A DNA stretch of 12,282 nucleotides from the NCBI GenBank assembly GCA_964571815.1, contig CAZNDN010000121.1, positions 1-12,282 of the forward strand. Direction: 5' to 3'. The position numbers and the translations under genes are program-made. This document shows positions 1 to 8,423 of this stretch, piece by piece. The notes under the pieces were generated by a model. It saw nothing but the letters and a program-made list of their open reading frames with translations, searched no databases and had not been told where the DNA came from. How positions within the stretch are numbered: the stretch's first letter is position 1; each line of letters starts with the position of its first letter. This stretch comes from CAZNDN01 sp964571815. GTDB lineage: Bacteria; Fibrobacterota; Chitinivibrionia; Chitinivibrionales; WJKA01.

Positions 1-190
1 GGACGATTACGGCCGGGAAGGATTCGTGATTTACGGTGAGAAGAAAGACGTCGAACCCTCTGAAGAATATGATTCTCGTGCATTGATAAATGGGTTTGCC
101 ACGGTAACGCCTCTCGGCCTGGACTGCACCGCGCACGCGGCGGTGCCCGGACTTGCAAGCCTGAGGTCGGTCTACGGAGAAACCCACTGA
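1..190 (+). CDS. surE: 5'/3'-nucleotidase SurE-like, C-terminal fragment
   Basis: The frame is open from base 2 and runs to TGA at 188-190, giving the last 62 or so residues of a protein whose start lies outside the window. The stretch ALINGFATVTPLGLDCTAH resembles the C-terminal SurE signature (in the E. coli protein roughly AVDEGYVSITPLHVDLTAH), with TPL, D and TAH conserved at the same spacing. SurE is a metal-dependent phosphatase that removes phosphate from nucleoside monophosphates. The metal-binding residues are N-terminal and cannot be checked here. The stop lies only 11 bases before the gyrA start, so the two genes are probably co-transcribed. The family call rests on this short C-terminal match alone. 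Confidence 0.7.
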   Translation, partial: DDYGREGFVIYGEKKDVEPSEEYDSRALINGFATVTPLGLDCTAHAAVPGLASLRSVYGETH

Positions 191-201
191 GGAGTTGAGC
201 C

Positions 202-2745
202 ATGCCTGATGCCGAAAAGATGATCCCCGTCTTCATTGAAGACGAGATGAAGAAGTCGTACCTGGACTATTCCATGAGTATGATCACCTCCCGCGCTCTT
301 CCGGATGTACGTGACGGTGTAAAACCGGTGCATAGACGAGTGCTCTACGGCATGCACGACTCGGGCATGCAGCACAACAAGCCCACCAAAAAGTGCGCTA
401 ATGTCGTTGGCCATGTCATGGCGAAATACCACCCTCACGGCGACCATCCGATCTACGAGACACTGGTGCGCATGGCGCAGGATTTCTCGCTGCGCTATCC
501 CATGGTGGAGGGACAGGGTAATTTCGGCTCGATTGACGGGGATCCGCCCGCGGCATACCGGTACACCGAATGCCGTATGACGCGTCTTGCGGAGGAGATG
601 CTGGCCGACATCGACAAGGAGACGGTCGATTTCGTATCCAACTACGACGACACCTCGCGGGAGCCCTCGGTGCTCCCGGCGAAGCTCCCCTTCCTGCTCA
701 TCAACGGAAGTACGGGTATCGCCGTAGGCATGGCCACGAACATGGCTCCCCACAACCTGGGTGAAGTTGTCGATGCCGTCGTAGCCACTATCGACAACCC
801 TGAAATAGAACTTCCCGAGCTGATCAAGCTCGTTCCCGGGCCGGACTTCCCCACGGGCGGGCTGATATACGGCCGCGGCGGGATAGTCGATGCGTATCGC
901 ACGGGCCGCGGCCGTGTCGTAATGCGCGCCCGAGCCGCGATCGAGCAACTGCCGGGAGATCGCGAACAGATCGTGATTACCGAAATTCCCTACATGGTTA
1001 ACAAGGCAACGATGCTCCAGAGGGCGGGCGAGCTGATCCGCGACAAAGTCATCGAGGGGGTCTCCCTCCTGCGTGACGAGTCCGATCGCAAAGGACTACG
1101 CATCGTCGTGGGAATCAAGAAAGGCGCCTACGCTGAGATCGTGCTCAACAAACTCTACAAGTATACCCAGCTTCAGTCTACGTTCGGCATCAACAACCTG
1201 GCCCTGGTCGGCCTTCGTCCACGACTCCTTACGCTCAAAGAGATTATCGAGCTGTTCATCGAACACCGCTTCTCGGTGGTTACACGCCGCGCGGAGCACG
1301 ACCTTCGCAAGGCACGCGAGCGGGCACACCTGCTGGAAGGCCTGAAAATCGCCGTGGACAATATTGATGAGGTGGTAAGCCTGATCAAGACCTCCGCCTC
1401 AACCGACGAGGCGCATGGGCGCCTTCGACAGCGATTCTCGCTCAGCGATGCCCAGGCCAGGGCGATCCTGGACATGCGGCTGCAGCGTCTCACCGGCCTG
1501 GAGCGAGAGAAGATCGAATCCGAACTTCGGGAGCTGGTGGAATTGATCCGTTCGCTGGAAGCTCTTCTGGAAAGCCGGGAGCAGCGGATGAACGTGATCA
1601 AGGAAGAACTGCTGGAGCTGAAGAAGCGGTACGGGGACCCGCGCCGCACGGAGATCGTCGAGGCGGAAAGCGACGTTGAACTGGAAGATATGATAGCCGA
1701 CGAAGACATGGTGGTTACTATGACCCATGAGGGCTACGTGAAGCGATGCAGCGTATCGAGCTATCGCTCCCAGGGTCGCGGAGGCCGCGGCATCAAGGGC
1801 ATGGGATCGCGGGAAGGAGATTTCGTGCAAACACTGTTTGTTGCATCGGCACACACTCATATTCTCTTCTTCACCAACACCGGCCGCTCCTACCGCCTGA
1901 AAGTATACCTGATTCCCGAGGCGCCCAGAAATTCCCGGGGAAGGCCGATCGTCAATCTCCTCCAACTCCGGCCGGAAGAAAGCATCGTCACCTTCCTGAC
2001 CGTCAAGAACTTTGACAGCCCCTTCTATATCGTGGCCGCCACGGCGCGAGGTGTCATCAACAAGCAGCCTCTGAAGCTGTATGCGAACGTGCGCAGGGAC
2101 GGAATCAACGCTTTCAATCTCGACGAGAAGGACAGTGTAATCTCATGCCGATTGACCGACGGCAGCAGCGATATCATTCTCGGCACCCGCAAGGGGCAGG
2201 CGGTACGTTTCCACGAGAGCGCCACGCGCGAGCTGGGCCGAAACACTCGCGGAATGAAAGGCATCTCGCTCAGAGGCGACGACCACGTCGTCAGCATGAT
2301 CGCCGTGAGGGAGGAGGACGAGGTCCTCACGATCACCGAGAACGGCTACGGCAAGCGAACCCCGGTCAGAGAGTACCGCAAGACCAACCGGGGAGGATTC
2401 GGTATCATCAACATCAAGTGCACGGAGCGCAATGGAGAGGTGGTGGCACTCAAGGGCATCGGAGAAGAGACCGATGTCATGCTCATTACACGGAACGGAA
2501 TCATCATCCGCAGTGATGCGCAGAGTATCTCGGTGGTCGGACGAAACACGCAGGGTGTGCGCGTGATGAACCTCAACGAGGGAGACCACGTAATCGACAT
2601 CGCGTTGTGCGCAAAAGAACCCGTGGTGGAGGATGCCGAATCCGAACAGACGGGCGATTCCGCCGACGCAACGCCGGAGGATTCCGCCTCCGATCCAGGC
2701 AGCGCCGACGAGCCGGCTCCGCCGAGCGACGACGACACGGTCTGA
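202..2745 (+). CDS. gyrA: DNA gyrase subunit A
   Basis: The 847-residue product is the breakage-reunion subunit of type IIA topoisomerase, which with GyrB introduces negative supercoils. The N-terminal winged-helix/tower part carries RALPDVRDGVKPVHRR (residues 31-46) and the catalytic tyrosine in RYTE (Y121, equivalent to E. coli Y122). The C-terminal beta-pinwheel begins around residue 500. It carries a GyrA box, QGRGGRG, at residues 524-530, which favours GyrA over ParC, though the consensus second basic residue is Gly. The quinolone-determining region reads PHGDHPIYETLVRMAQ: the usual Ser/Thr/Ala at E. coli position 83 is His (H82) and Asp87 is Glu (E86). The last 40 or so residues are a low-complexity acidic tail rich in D, E, S, A and P, comparable to the acidic tails of other gyrases. 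The start is supported by GGAG at 191-194, seven bases before the ATG. Length is close to the usual 800-880. Confidence 0.97.
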   Translation: MPDAEKMIPVFIEDEMKKSYLDYSMSMITSRALPDVRDGVKPVHRRVLYGMHDSGMQHNKPTKKCANVVGHVMAKYHPHGDHPIYETLVRMAQDFSLRYPMVEGQGNFGSIDGDPPAAYRYTECRMTRLAEEMLADIDKETVDFVSNYDDTSREPSVLPAKLPFLLINGSTGIAVGMATNMAPHNLGEVVDAVVATIDNPEIELPELIKLVPGPDFPTGGLIYGRGGIVDAYRTGRGRVVMRARAAIEQLPGDREQIVITEIPYMVNKATMLQRAGELIRDKVIEGVSLLRDESDRKGLRIVVGIKKGAYAEIVLNKLYKYTQLQSTFGINNLALVGLRPRLLTLKEIIELFIEHRFSVVTRRAEHDLRKARERAHLLEGLKIAVDNIDEVVSLIKTSASTDEAHGRLRQRFSLSDAQARAILDMRLQRLTGLEREKIESELRELVELIRSLEALLESREQRMNVIKEELLELKKRYGDPRRTEIVEAESDVELEDMIADEDMVVTMTHEGYVKRCSVSSYRSQGRGGRGIKGMGSREGDFVQTLFVASAHTHILFFTNTGRSYRLKVYLIPEAPRNSRGRPIVNLLQLRPEESIVTFLTVKNFDSPFYIVAATARGVINKQPLKLYANVRRDGINAFNLDEKDSVISCRLTDGSSDIILGTRKGQAVRFHESATRELGRNTRGMKGISLRGDDHVVSMIAVREEDEVLTITENGYGKRTPVREYRKTNRGGFGIINIKCTERNGEVVALKGIGEETDVMLITRNGIIIRSDAQSISVVGRNTQGVRVMNLNEGDHVIDIALCAKEPVVEDAESEQTGDSADATPEDSASDPGSADEPAPPSDDDTV

Positions 2746-2931
2746 TTTCTTCTCAGGTGGAAAGTGACTGCCCCAAGCCCTCCGGGGCATGGGTTTATCA
2801 AATCGACAAACCGCGAACCGCGGGGCGAGCAGCGCTCAGGAATCACGGGGCCGACCTTCCCGGGGAAGTATCCGCGAAGGACTCCGGGAGCGGCCCGCTG
2901 CCCTCCGCCGTCCGGGCAAAGCCCCATGCCC
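2746..2931. other. Convergent intergenic region with small GC-rich hairpins
   Basis: gyrA and the minus-strand SLBB gene end facing each other here. Short inverted repeats are visible: GCCCC/GGGGC at 2770-2788 (9-base loop), CCGCG/CGCGG at 2811-2823 (3-base loop), CTTCC/GGAAG at 2856-2868 and GGGC/GCCC at 2914-2924. None is followed by a clear T-run on either strand, so they are not classical intrinsic terminators. They may still help end transcription from both sides. No convincing small gene is seen. Confidence 0.4.
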
Positions 2932-5642
2932 TCATCTGGCCACGAGAATCAATGTTGCGATGGAAGTGAATATGGCGGTGACATTGACCAGTGTGCTGAT
3001 CGTTTCGGCAAAAACCCTCGACGCGCTTACATAGCGCAGTTTCTGGGGCACGATAACCGCATCGCCGGGATGAAGCGTTTCTTTTGAAACGTCCGCCATC
3101 TTCCGTGTCCGGATCGAGCCGTTGGCCTTCACGATGTAGACGTTCTTTCTGTCCGCCCGCTCCTTGAAGCCGCCGGCAAGCTGTACATAGTGCCCTGCCG
3201 TCCGGCCGGCCCCGTCAAGCTTGAATGTCGATGGATTGTACACTTCACCTACGACCGAGACCGTGCTCAGGTCGCGGGGTACGTGCAGGCTGTCTCCGTC
3301 TTTCATGACAAATCCGGCGTAACTCGCGGGGTTGGTGAGATCGAGCACCACCCGCCCCACGGGTTGGGCTGTTCGAAGTTGTTGTGCGACCGCCTGCTGC
3401 TGCTTCAGCACGGCCTGCGCTTCCTCCGGGTTGTCCGTGACCGCAAGCTCGCCCGAAAGCTGAAGGATATTGCGTTCCATCTCCATGGCATACTCTTGCA
3501 TTCGTTGCCGCTCGCGTTGTCGCACCGAAACCCGGCTGAACACGGCCGCCGCAAGGTATGCATCGGGCGTGAAACCGCCCGCACGTTCGATGATCTCACT
3601 CAGGCTTTCGTCCTCCAACACGACATATTCACCCGGGAAAGAAAATTCGCCGGTGAGGTGGACACGCTTTTCTTCCTCCCATCCTTTCCTGGTTCGCACG
3701 ANNNNNNNNNNNNNNNNNNNNNNNNNNNNNNNNNNNNNNNNNNNNNNNNNNNNNNNNNNNNNNNNNNNNNNNNNNNNNNNNNNNNNNNNNNNNNNNNNNN
3801 NTCGCCGGTGAGGTGGACACGCTTTTCTTCCTCCCATCCTTTCCTGGTTCGCACGAATACGCGATCCAGTTTTTGCAGAGCAAGGTTATGCCGGGGATCA
3901 TCCTCCATGGCGCACGCAACACAGAAGTCGAGCTTGGTCGTAATGACCGTCTCGCCCTCGACGTTACGACGATAGAGTTCACCGTGCTCCGGGCTGGCGT
4001 CCTCCCGCAGTCCCCCGGCCTCGATCAACAGATCGCGGATGGTCATGTTCTCCATGAGCTTGTAGTTGCCCGGACGAGTCAGCGCGCCCTGTGCCGAGAC
4101 GCTGCGGTCGGGCTCGAAGTAGTCCCGGTGATAGACGACAATCTCATCCCACGGACGAAGCTCAAGGTCGTCGGCGCCGCCCTTGTTTTCGATCGCGGCA
4201 CTGAGGTCGAACGGAATGATCGACTCATGGAACGACGGGGCCTCCTTGCGCTTGACAATTGCGTAGTCGAAATACGTTTCACTCAGCAGCGAACTATAGT
4301 CGGTAAGAATGTCGGAAACCCGCCCGCCTTCTTCGTATTCGTATTTTCCCGGACGTACGACATTGCCCGAAAGGTACACCGCGTTCATGTCGCGCACCAC
4401 AACCGGGAAGATCCTGACGATGTCCCCGTCCTCAACGGCAACATCGGGCAACTGATCCGCCGACTCCGCTTCAAAATCGAGAACGCACTGGTACCGGTTG
4501 TCGGTGAACCGTTCAACTTGTATTCGGTTGACCCATGCTGCGGGAGTGAACCCTCCGGAAAGCGACACCAGGTCCTTGAGTCTGGTTTCCGGCATAATCT
4601 CGTACAACGCGCTGCGCCGTACGTTCCCCGCAATTGCCGCCATACGCGGCACGACCGGCACCGAGATCACGTCGCCCGGCTTCAACCGGACCGACGTGTA
4701 GTTCTTACCTTCGTTCAGAAATTCATAAAAGTCGACCGTGCGGACACGCCGGCCGTTCCTTCGAAGCTCAATCGTGCGCAGCGACCCGTCGGCGGTCGGA
4801 CCGCCCGCGGCAAAGAGCGCATTGGTAATGTTGGAAAGTGCTCCTACGGTATAGAGGCCCGGAGATTTCACTTCTCCCACAACGTATATCTGGACCGGCC
4901 GCAGCTCGCCCATGGTAACGGAGGCCTTGACTCCCTCGATATTACCCAGGCGGTCGAGAAGGTTTTTCTGCATGGAACTCAAGGTCAACCCCGCCACCGG
5001 GACAGGCCCGAGTCGGGGAATATTGATCTTGCCGTCACGGTCCACCTTCAACCGATACTCTTCGTTGATTCTTCCCCACAGCATAACAATCACCTCATCA
5101 CCCGAGACGATAGGGTATGACGAGGGCACCGGAACGTTGTCCGTTGGGGCAAACGTTGAAGTCTTTGCCTTGGCAAAAACGTCCATACCGAATACGGTGA
5201 TCGAATCGAGTACGTCGTCGGGATGAATGGACTGCCCGCGGACAATGGCTTCATACACCGATTCGGCCCTCTCGTGCATTACGGTGTCTGCAAGGCCGGC
5301 CCCCTCCCGCACCGTCCCCGTCTCGGCGGATTCCGGGCGGGTCCCGTCCTGCCCCTCAAGCTCGCCCGCACGGTACTTCCGCATGAGATCCTGCATCCGC
5401 GAAGATGACCCGGTCGATTGCTGCTGAAGGTACTGCTGCATCATTTGCGCCCGGGCGGCGTCCTGCGCTCCGGTCGCGCCGGCGCCGAGCAGTAATGCAC
5501 CGCAGACCGCTGCCGGTCTCAGCAGTGCCGCCGGCCTCAACGGCATGCCTCCATCGGCGCCTGTGCGGACCGGCGCTTTGCCACTGCGGCCGGCATGCAT
5601 TCTCCCGTACATCACGGAGTCGTCACAATACGCATAATTCAT
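2932..5642 (-). CDS. Polysaccharide export protein with six SLBB domains (split by an assembly gap)
   Basis: This is a Wza-like outer-membrane export protein for capsule or exopolysaccharide. The ATG at 5642 overlaps the ftsE stop (ATGA), with GGGAG eight bases upstream. Removing the 100 N and one copy of the flanking 55-base repeat gives exactly 852 codons in frame, an 851-residue product. A hydrophobic stretch near residues 38-58 ends in ATGA|QDA, a likely signal-peptide site, though the first 32 residues are an unusually long lead and Met33 could be the true start. A Poly_export domain follows (about 165-245), then six SLBB units beginning near residues 253, 335, 421, 515, 610 and 745. Each shows the pattern GxVxxPGxYxV...AGGxxxxA. 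A Q/E/R-rich probable coiled coil lies at about 655-712, between units 5 and 6. The last 22 residues form a hydrophobic helix that could span the outer membrane, as in Wza. It is the last gene of the operon. The substrate polysaccharide is unknown, and no glycosyltransferase or Wzc-type kinase is in view. Confidence 0.88.
3647..3856. repeat. 100-N assembly gap flanked by an exact 55-base duplication
   Basis: Bases 3647-3701 and 3802-3856 are identical over 55 bases (beginning TCGCCGGTGAGG and ending GGTTCGCACGA), and 3702-3801 is exactly 100 N. Both copies encode the same segment of the SLBB protein (VRTRKGWEEEKRVHLTG). Placing one copy and no gap restores a continuous SLBB unit reading through LTGEFSFPGEYVV. 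The 55-base length equals a common de Bruijn k-mer size. The likely explanation is that two contig ends sharing one graph node were joined with placeholder N instead of being merged. A true tandem duplication with unknown sequence between the copies is possible but less likely. Confidence 0.9.
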
Positions 5643-6337
5643 AGCTTCATCTCCCACGCCTTTGGCTTCACCGAGGCATCCCCTCCCTTGACCAACGTCC
5701 CTCGATTCAATACGAGGCGGCGGTAGTGAAACGACCCAATCAAATGCAAATCGTGCGTTGCCAGAAGCACTGTCGTACCCCAACTGTTGATTTCCTGCAG
5801 GAGGGCAAGGATTTCACGCGATACTTCCATATCGAGGTTCCCCGTAGGCTCGTCGGCCAGCACAACCCACGGGTCGTTCACAATGGCTCTCGCAATACAC
5901 ACGCGCTGCTGCTCTCCCCCCGAAAGCTGCGCCGGGTAGTACGTACACTTGTGACTCAAACCGGTCAGCGACAGAACATCGTACACCCGACGTTTCATTC
6001 TCCGCTCGTCCACGCCGGTAACCCGGGTGGCGAACGCCACGTTTTCGAACACGCTTCGATCGTGAAGCAGCCTGAAATCCTGGAAAACAATGCCCAGTTT
6101 CCTTCTGAGAAACGGAATTTCTTTCCTGCGGATATACTTCGAGTCATGGCCGCATACGAACACCTGTCCCCTCGTGGGGACCTCCTCCATGTAGATATGT
6201 TTCAGAAGCGTGGTTTTTCCCGCCCCGCTCGCCCCGGTAAGGAAGAGGAACTCCCCCTTGTCAATAAACAGAGACACATGTGAGAGGGCCGTGAACTGTC
6301 CGTCATAGATTTTCGTCACGTGCGAAAACTGTATCAC
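5639..6337 (-). CDS. ftsE: FtsE-type ABC transporter ATP-binding protein
   Basis: This is a 232-residue cytoplasmic ATPase of the FtsE/LolD class. All nucleotide-binding motifs are present: Walker A GASGAGKT at 35-42, Q-loop VFQDFRLL with Q86, signature LSGGEQQR at 138-145, Walker B LADEPTGNLD at 160-169 with catalytic E163, and H-loop H195. The VFQDFRLL and ADEPTGNLD wording and the small size fit FtsE, which with FtsX activates cell-wall hydrolases at the division septum. I chose the GTG at 6337, two bases after the methyltransferase stop, because the resulting N-terminus, MIQFSHVTKIY, matches the family start. An ATG at 6391 would overlap the upstream gene by about 50 bases. The Shine-Dalgarno is weak, so translational coupling is likely. 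No ftsX follows: the next gene, overlapping by four bases, is the SLBB exporter. A LolD-like or export-specific ATPase is an alternative. Confidence 0.85.
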   Translation of the reverse strand: MIQFSHVTKIYDGQFTALSHVSLFIDKGEFLFLTGASGAGKTTLLKHIYMEEVPTRGQVFVCGHDSKYIRRKEIPFLRRKLGIVFQDFRLLHDRSVFENVAFATRVTGVDERRMKRRVYDVLSLTGLSHKCTYYPAQLSGGEQQRVCIARAIVNDPWVVLADEPTGNLDMEVSREILALLQEINSWGTTVLLATHDLHLIGSFHYRRLVLNRGTLVKGGDASVKPKAWEMKL

Positions 6338-6339
6338 TG

Positions 6340-7080
6340 CTATGCCGCTTTTCGCAGGAGGAAGTGAATTCGCTCCGATGAAGGGTGCCACGGATGAAAC
6401 GAATAGCCGTCCCAGATCCCCTCAACGGAAAAAAGGTGAGGCGGAATCATGTCACGGATCTCCCCGGGTGCGAAAAGCTTCTGCCGGTGCCGTTCATCGA
6501 ATCGCTCGTACACGCCTCTCTCCTCGCCGTTTCGCCGGCGAAAGATTACGAAATCGTTGTGCTGCATCCCCTCTCTTTGTCGATAATAACTGTGCCGGAC
6601 GTAAGCATAGTCGCCCACTTCCTCAAAATCCAGGATATCGCCGAAATGCCTGATTGAGTTTGCCTCGGTCGTGATGTCGAAGAGGAAGAGACCGTCGGGA
6701 CGCAGAACTCGATGAACCTCCGTGAAGAGTGCGGCGTAGTCTTGCCGTGTGCAGAGGTAGTTGATCCCGTCGTAGAGGAACACCGCCATGTCGAATTGGT
6801 GCGAGATCGGCAATGCGCGCCCGTCGGCACATACCACCGGCCCGAGCTTCTCGCGCGCCTGACGGCACATTGCGGGGGACCGATCGGACAACACAAGCGT
6901 GAAACCCTCATGGCGGAGTTTGCGTGCCAGCACACCTGTTCCGCCGCCGATTTCCAGAATCTCGGGCCGCGCCCCGGAGGCGTAACGGCGAGCAACCCTT
7001 TTGACCAGAGCAACCCACCTCTCGTATCGAACGTGATGCATTACCTTGTCGTACACAGGCGCCAGAGCGGTGTATTCCAC
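6340..7080 (-). CDS. Class I SAM-dependent methyltransferase
   Basis: The product is 246 residues with a Rossmann-type methyltransferase core. Motif I, ILEIGGGTG, is at 41-49, followed by an acidic strand end (LVLSDRS), an ADGRALP segment, a motif IV-like stretch (FDMAVFLYDGINYL) and LRPDGLFLFDI. The N-terminus (YTALAPVYDKVMHHVRYERW) is the usual lead-in of small stand-alone methyltransferases. I chose the GTG at 7080, eight bases after the surA-like stop, with a possible AGGTG site just upstream. An in-frame ATG at 7125 would overlap the upstream gene more. The C-terminal part (YERFDERHRQKLF ... HPWHP) has no motif I can tie to a substrate. It could modify a small molecule, lipid or protein. 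Its place between foldases and an export ATPase may reflect co-expression only. Confidence 0.82.
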   Translation of the reverse strand: MEYTALAPVYDKVMHHVRYERWVALVKRVARRYASGARPEILEIGGGTGVLARKLRHEGFTLVLSDRSPAMCRQAREKLGPVVCADGRALPISHQFDMAVFLYDGINYLCTRQDYAALFTEVHRVLRPDGLFLFDITTEANSIRHFGDILDFEEVGDYAYVRHSYYRQREGMQHNDFVIFRRRNGEERGVYERFDERHRQKLFAPGEIRDMIPPHLFSVEGIWDGYSFHPWHPSSERIHFLLRKAA

Positions 7081-7088
7081 GCGGGCAC

Positions 7089-8423
7089 CTACTGTCTGAT
7101 GTCGACGAAGGTCTCTTTGCGCCATTTCCTGACCAGCGCGATCATTTTCTTCTGGGTCATGATATTGCGGGCCTGCTCCGCGAGTATCTCCCAGTCGTCC
7201 TCGAGCGTATAGGGCCGCTGTTCCACTCGATCGTCCACCCGGTATATCGAAAGGGTGTTTTCCTCTTCGATGGGAGAGGGAATCATGCCCGGCTGAAGCG
7301 TGTCGACCGCGGAGCGCACGAGTGGGTCGAGAGCTTCAATCGACTGCCATCCCATGTCTCCACCACGCGACCTGGTCAGTTCGTCGGTGCTGAACCGTCG
7401 AACCGCCTTCTCAAAGGATTCCGGGGAATCCGCATGCTCCCGGATCGAGTCCAGCAACGCACGAGCCTTCTCGGCAACTTCCCGCGGAGGAGCAACTCTG
7501 ATCAGAATCTGTCTGACCCGCACCCGTCCCTCTTTCCTGGCCTCCACCTTGATGATATGGAATCCCAGTTTGGTTTCAAAAATGTCGCTGATCTCCCCGG
7601 GACTCAGCCTGAAGGCAACATCCTCGAACCTGAGCAGGTTCAGCGAACCCTTTCCCACAAATCCCAGGTCTCCACCCTGCTCGGCATTGGGGTCCTGGGA
7701 AAACGCTCGTGCGAGTTCCTCGAACTCCTCTCCCTCCTGCAGTCGCTCCTGTATCCGTCTGATCCGCTCGTAGGCGGCCTGCTTGATCGAATCCGACGGC
7801 GCCAACTCCACTGTCAGCCTCGACAGCCTGACACTTTTGCCCGCGGAGGGGAGACTGTCTTTGTATTCCTCGTAGAATCTCTTTACGTCCTTTCGCGTAA
7901 CGCTCACGTTTGCCACATAGTACTGGCTGACCTTCTGTTTCAACAACTGCTCCCTGATACTCCTGCGCATCTGCTTACGGAATTCGGCTACCCCCATGCC
8001 CTGGGTTTGCCGCAACTGCCGATCAAGCTCCTCAAGAGTAATACCGTTTTCGCGCAGGATTGTCTGGATTCTCCGCTCCAGCGCCTCTTCGACATCCTGG
8101 CTCTTGACCGTGATATTGGTATCCTTCTCGGCATGAACGAGCAGAACTTTCCCGTCAATCAACTCCTGCAGAGCATCGTCCCTGATCTTGTCGAGGTCAA
8201 CGGAATCGGGGCTCACCCTCATCCGGTTCATCTTCAGAAGGGTATAGGCCTCGAGTTCGGAAACGGTGATCACGGAATCCGAGACAACGGCCGCGATTCC
8301 GTCGAGACGTTCCCGCGCCTGTGTCGCGAACGTCAGACACCATACCATCCAGGCGATTGCACTCCACCGCGGCAGCGGCTTACGCCGGATACCGTCACTG
8401 CTCCAACGAAGGCTCATCTTCAT
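7089..8423 (-). CDS. SurA-like periplasmic peptidyl-prolyl isomerase, two PpiC domains
   Basis: This 444-residue exported chaperone/isomerase has the SurA layout. A signal peptide (hydrophobic residues about 20-33, probable cleavage after TQA at 36) is followed by a helical SurA_N-like domain (IAAVVSDSVITVSELE onward, about 40-180). Two parvulin domains follow: one at about 195-290 (FEELARAFSQDPNAEQGGDLGFVGKG ending GFHIIKVEAR) and one at about 299-395 (RQILIRV ... FSTDELTRSRGGDMGW). A C-terminal helical segment ends the protein. SurA-type proteins escort unfolded outer-membrane proteins through the periplasm. The start is one of two close ATGs, 8423 or 8417, each with a GGAG site six bases upstream. 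Both lie inside the 3' end of the preceding foldase gene, so translation is probably coupled. The domain order supports SurA, but orthology to E. coli surA is not proven. Confidence 0.87.
   Translation of the reverse strand: MKMSLRWSSDGIRRKPLPRWSAIAWMVWCLTFATQARERLDGIAAVVSDSVITVSELEAYTLLKMNRMRVSPDSVDLDKIRDDALQELIDGKVLLVHAEKDTNITVKSQDVEEALERRIQTILRENGITLEELDRQLRQTQGMGVAEFRKQMRRSIREQLLKQKVSQYYVANVSVTRKDVKRFYEEYKDSLPSAGKSVRLSRLTVELAPSDSIKQAAYERIRRIQERLQEGEEFEELARAFSQDPNAEQGGDLGFVGKGSLNLLRFEDVAFRLSPGEISDIFETKLGFHIIKVEARKEGRVRVRQILIRVAPPREVAEKARALLDSIREHADSPESFEKAVRRFSTDELTRSRGGDMGWQSIEALDPLVRSAVDTLQPGMIPSPIEEENTLSIYRVDDRVEQRPYTLEDDWEILAEQARNIMTQKKMIALVRKWRKETFVDIRQ

Noticed and set aside
172..948. 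258-codon minus-strand open frame over the start of gyrA
   Set aside because: It lies antisense to the conserved catalytic core of GyrA and is a by-product of GC-rich codon use.
2770..2924. Hairpins after gyrA as intrinsic terminators
   Set aside because: Stems are only 4-5 pairs long and none is followed by a T-run, so I list them only as features of the intergenic region.
3647..3856. 55-base duplication as a biological tandem repeat or recombination site
   Set aside because: It flanks an exactly 100-N placeholder, matches a common assembler k-mer length, and collapsing it restores the reading frame.
3813..5120. 435-codon plus-strand open frame opposite the SLBB gene
   Set aside because: It is the antisense of well-conserved SLBB and Poly_export sequence in a GC-rich region, and shows no motif or ribosome site of its own.
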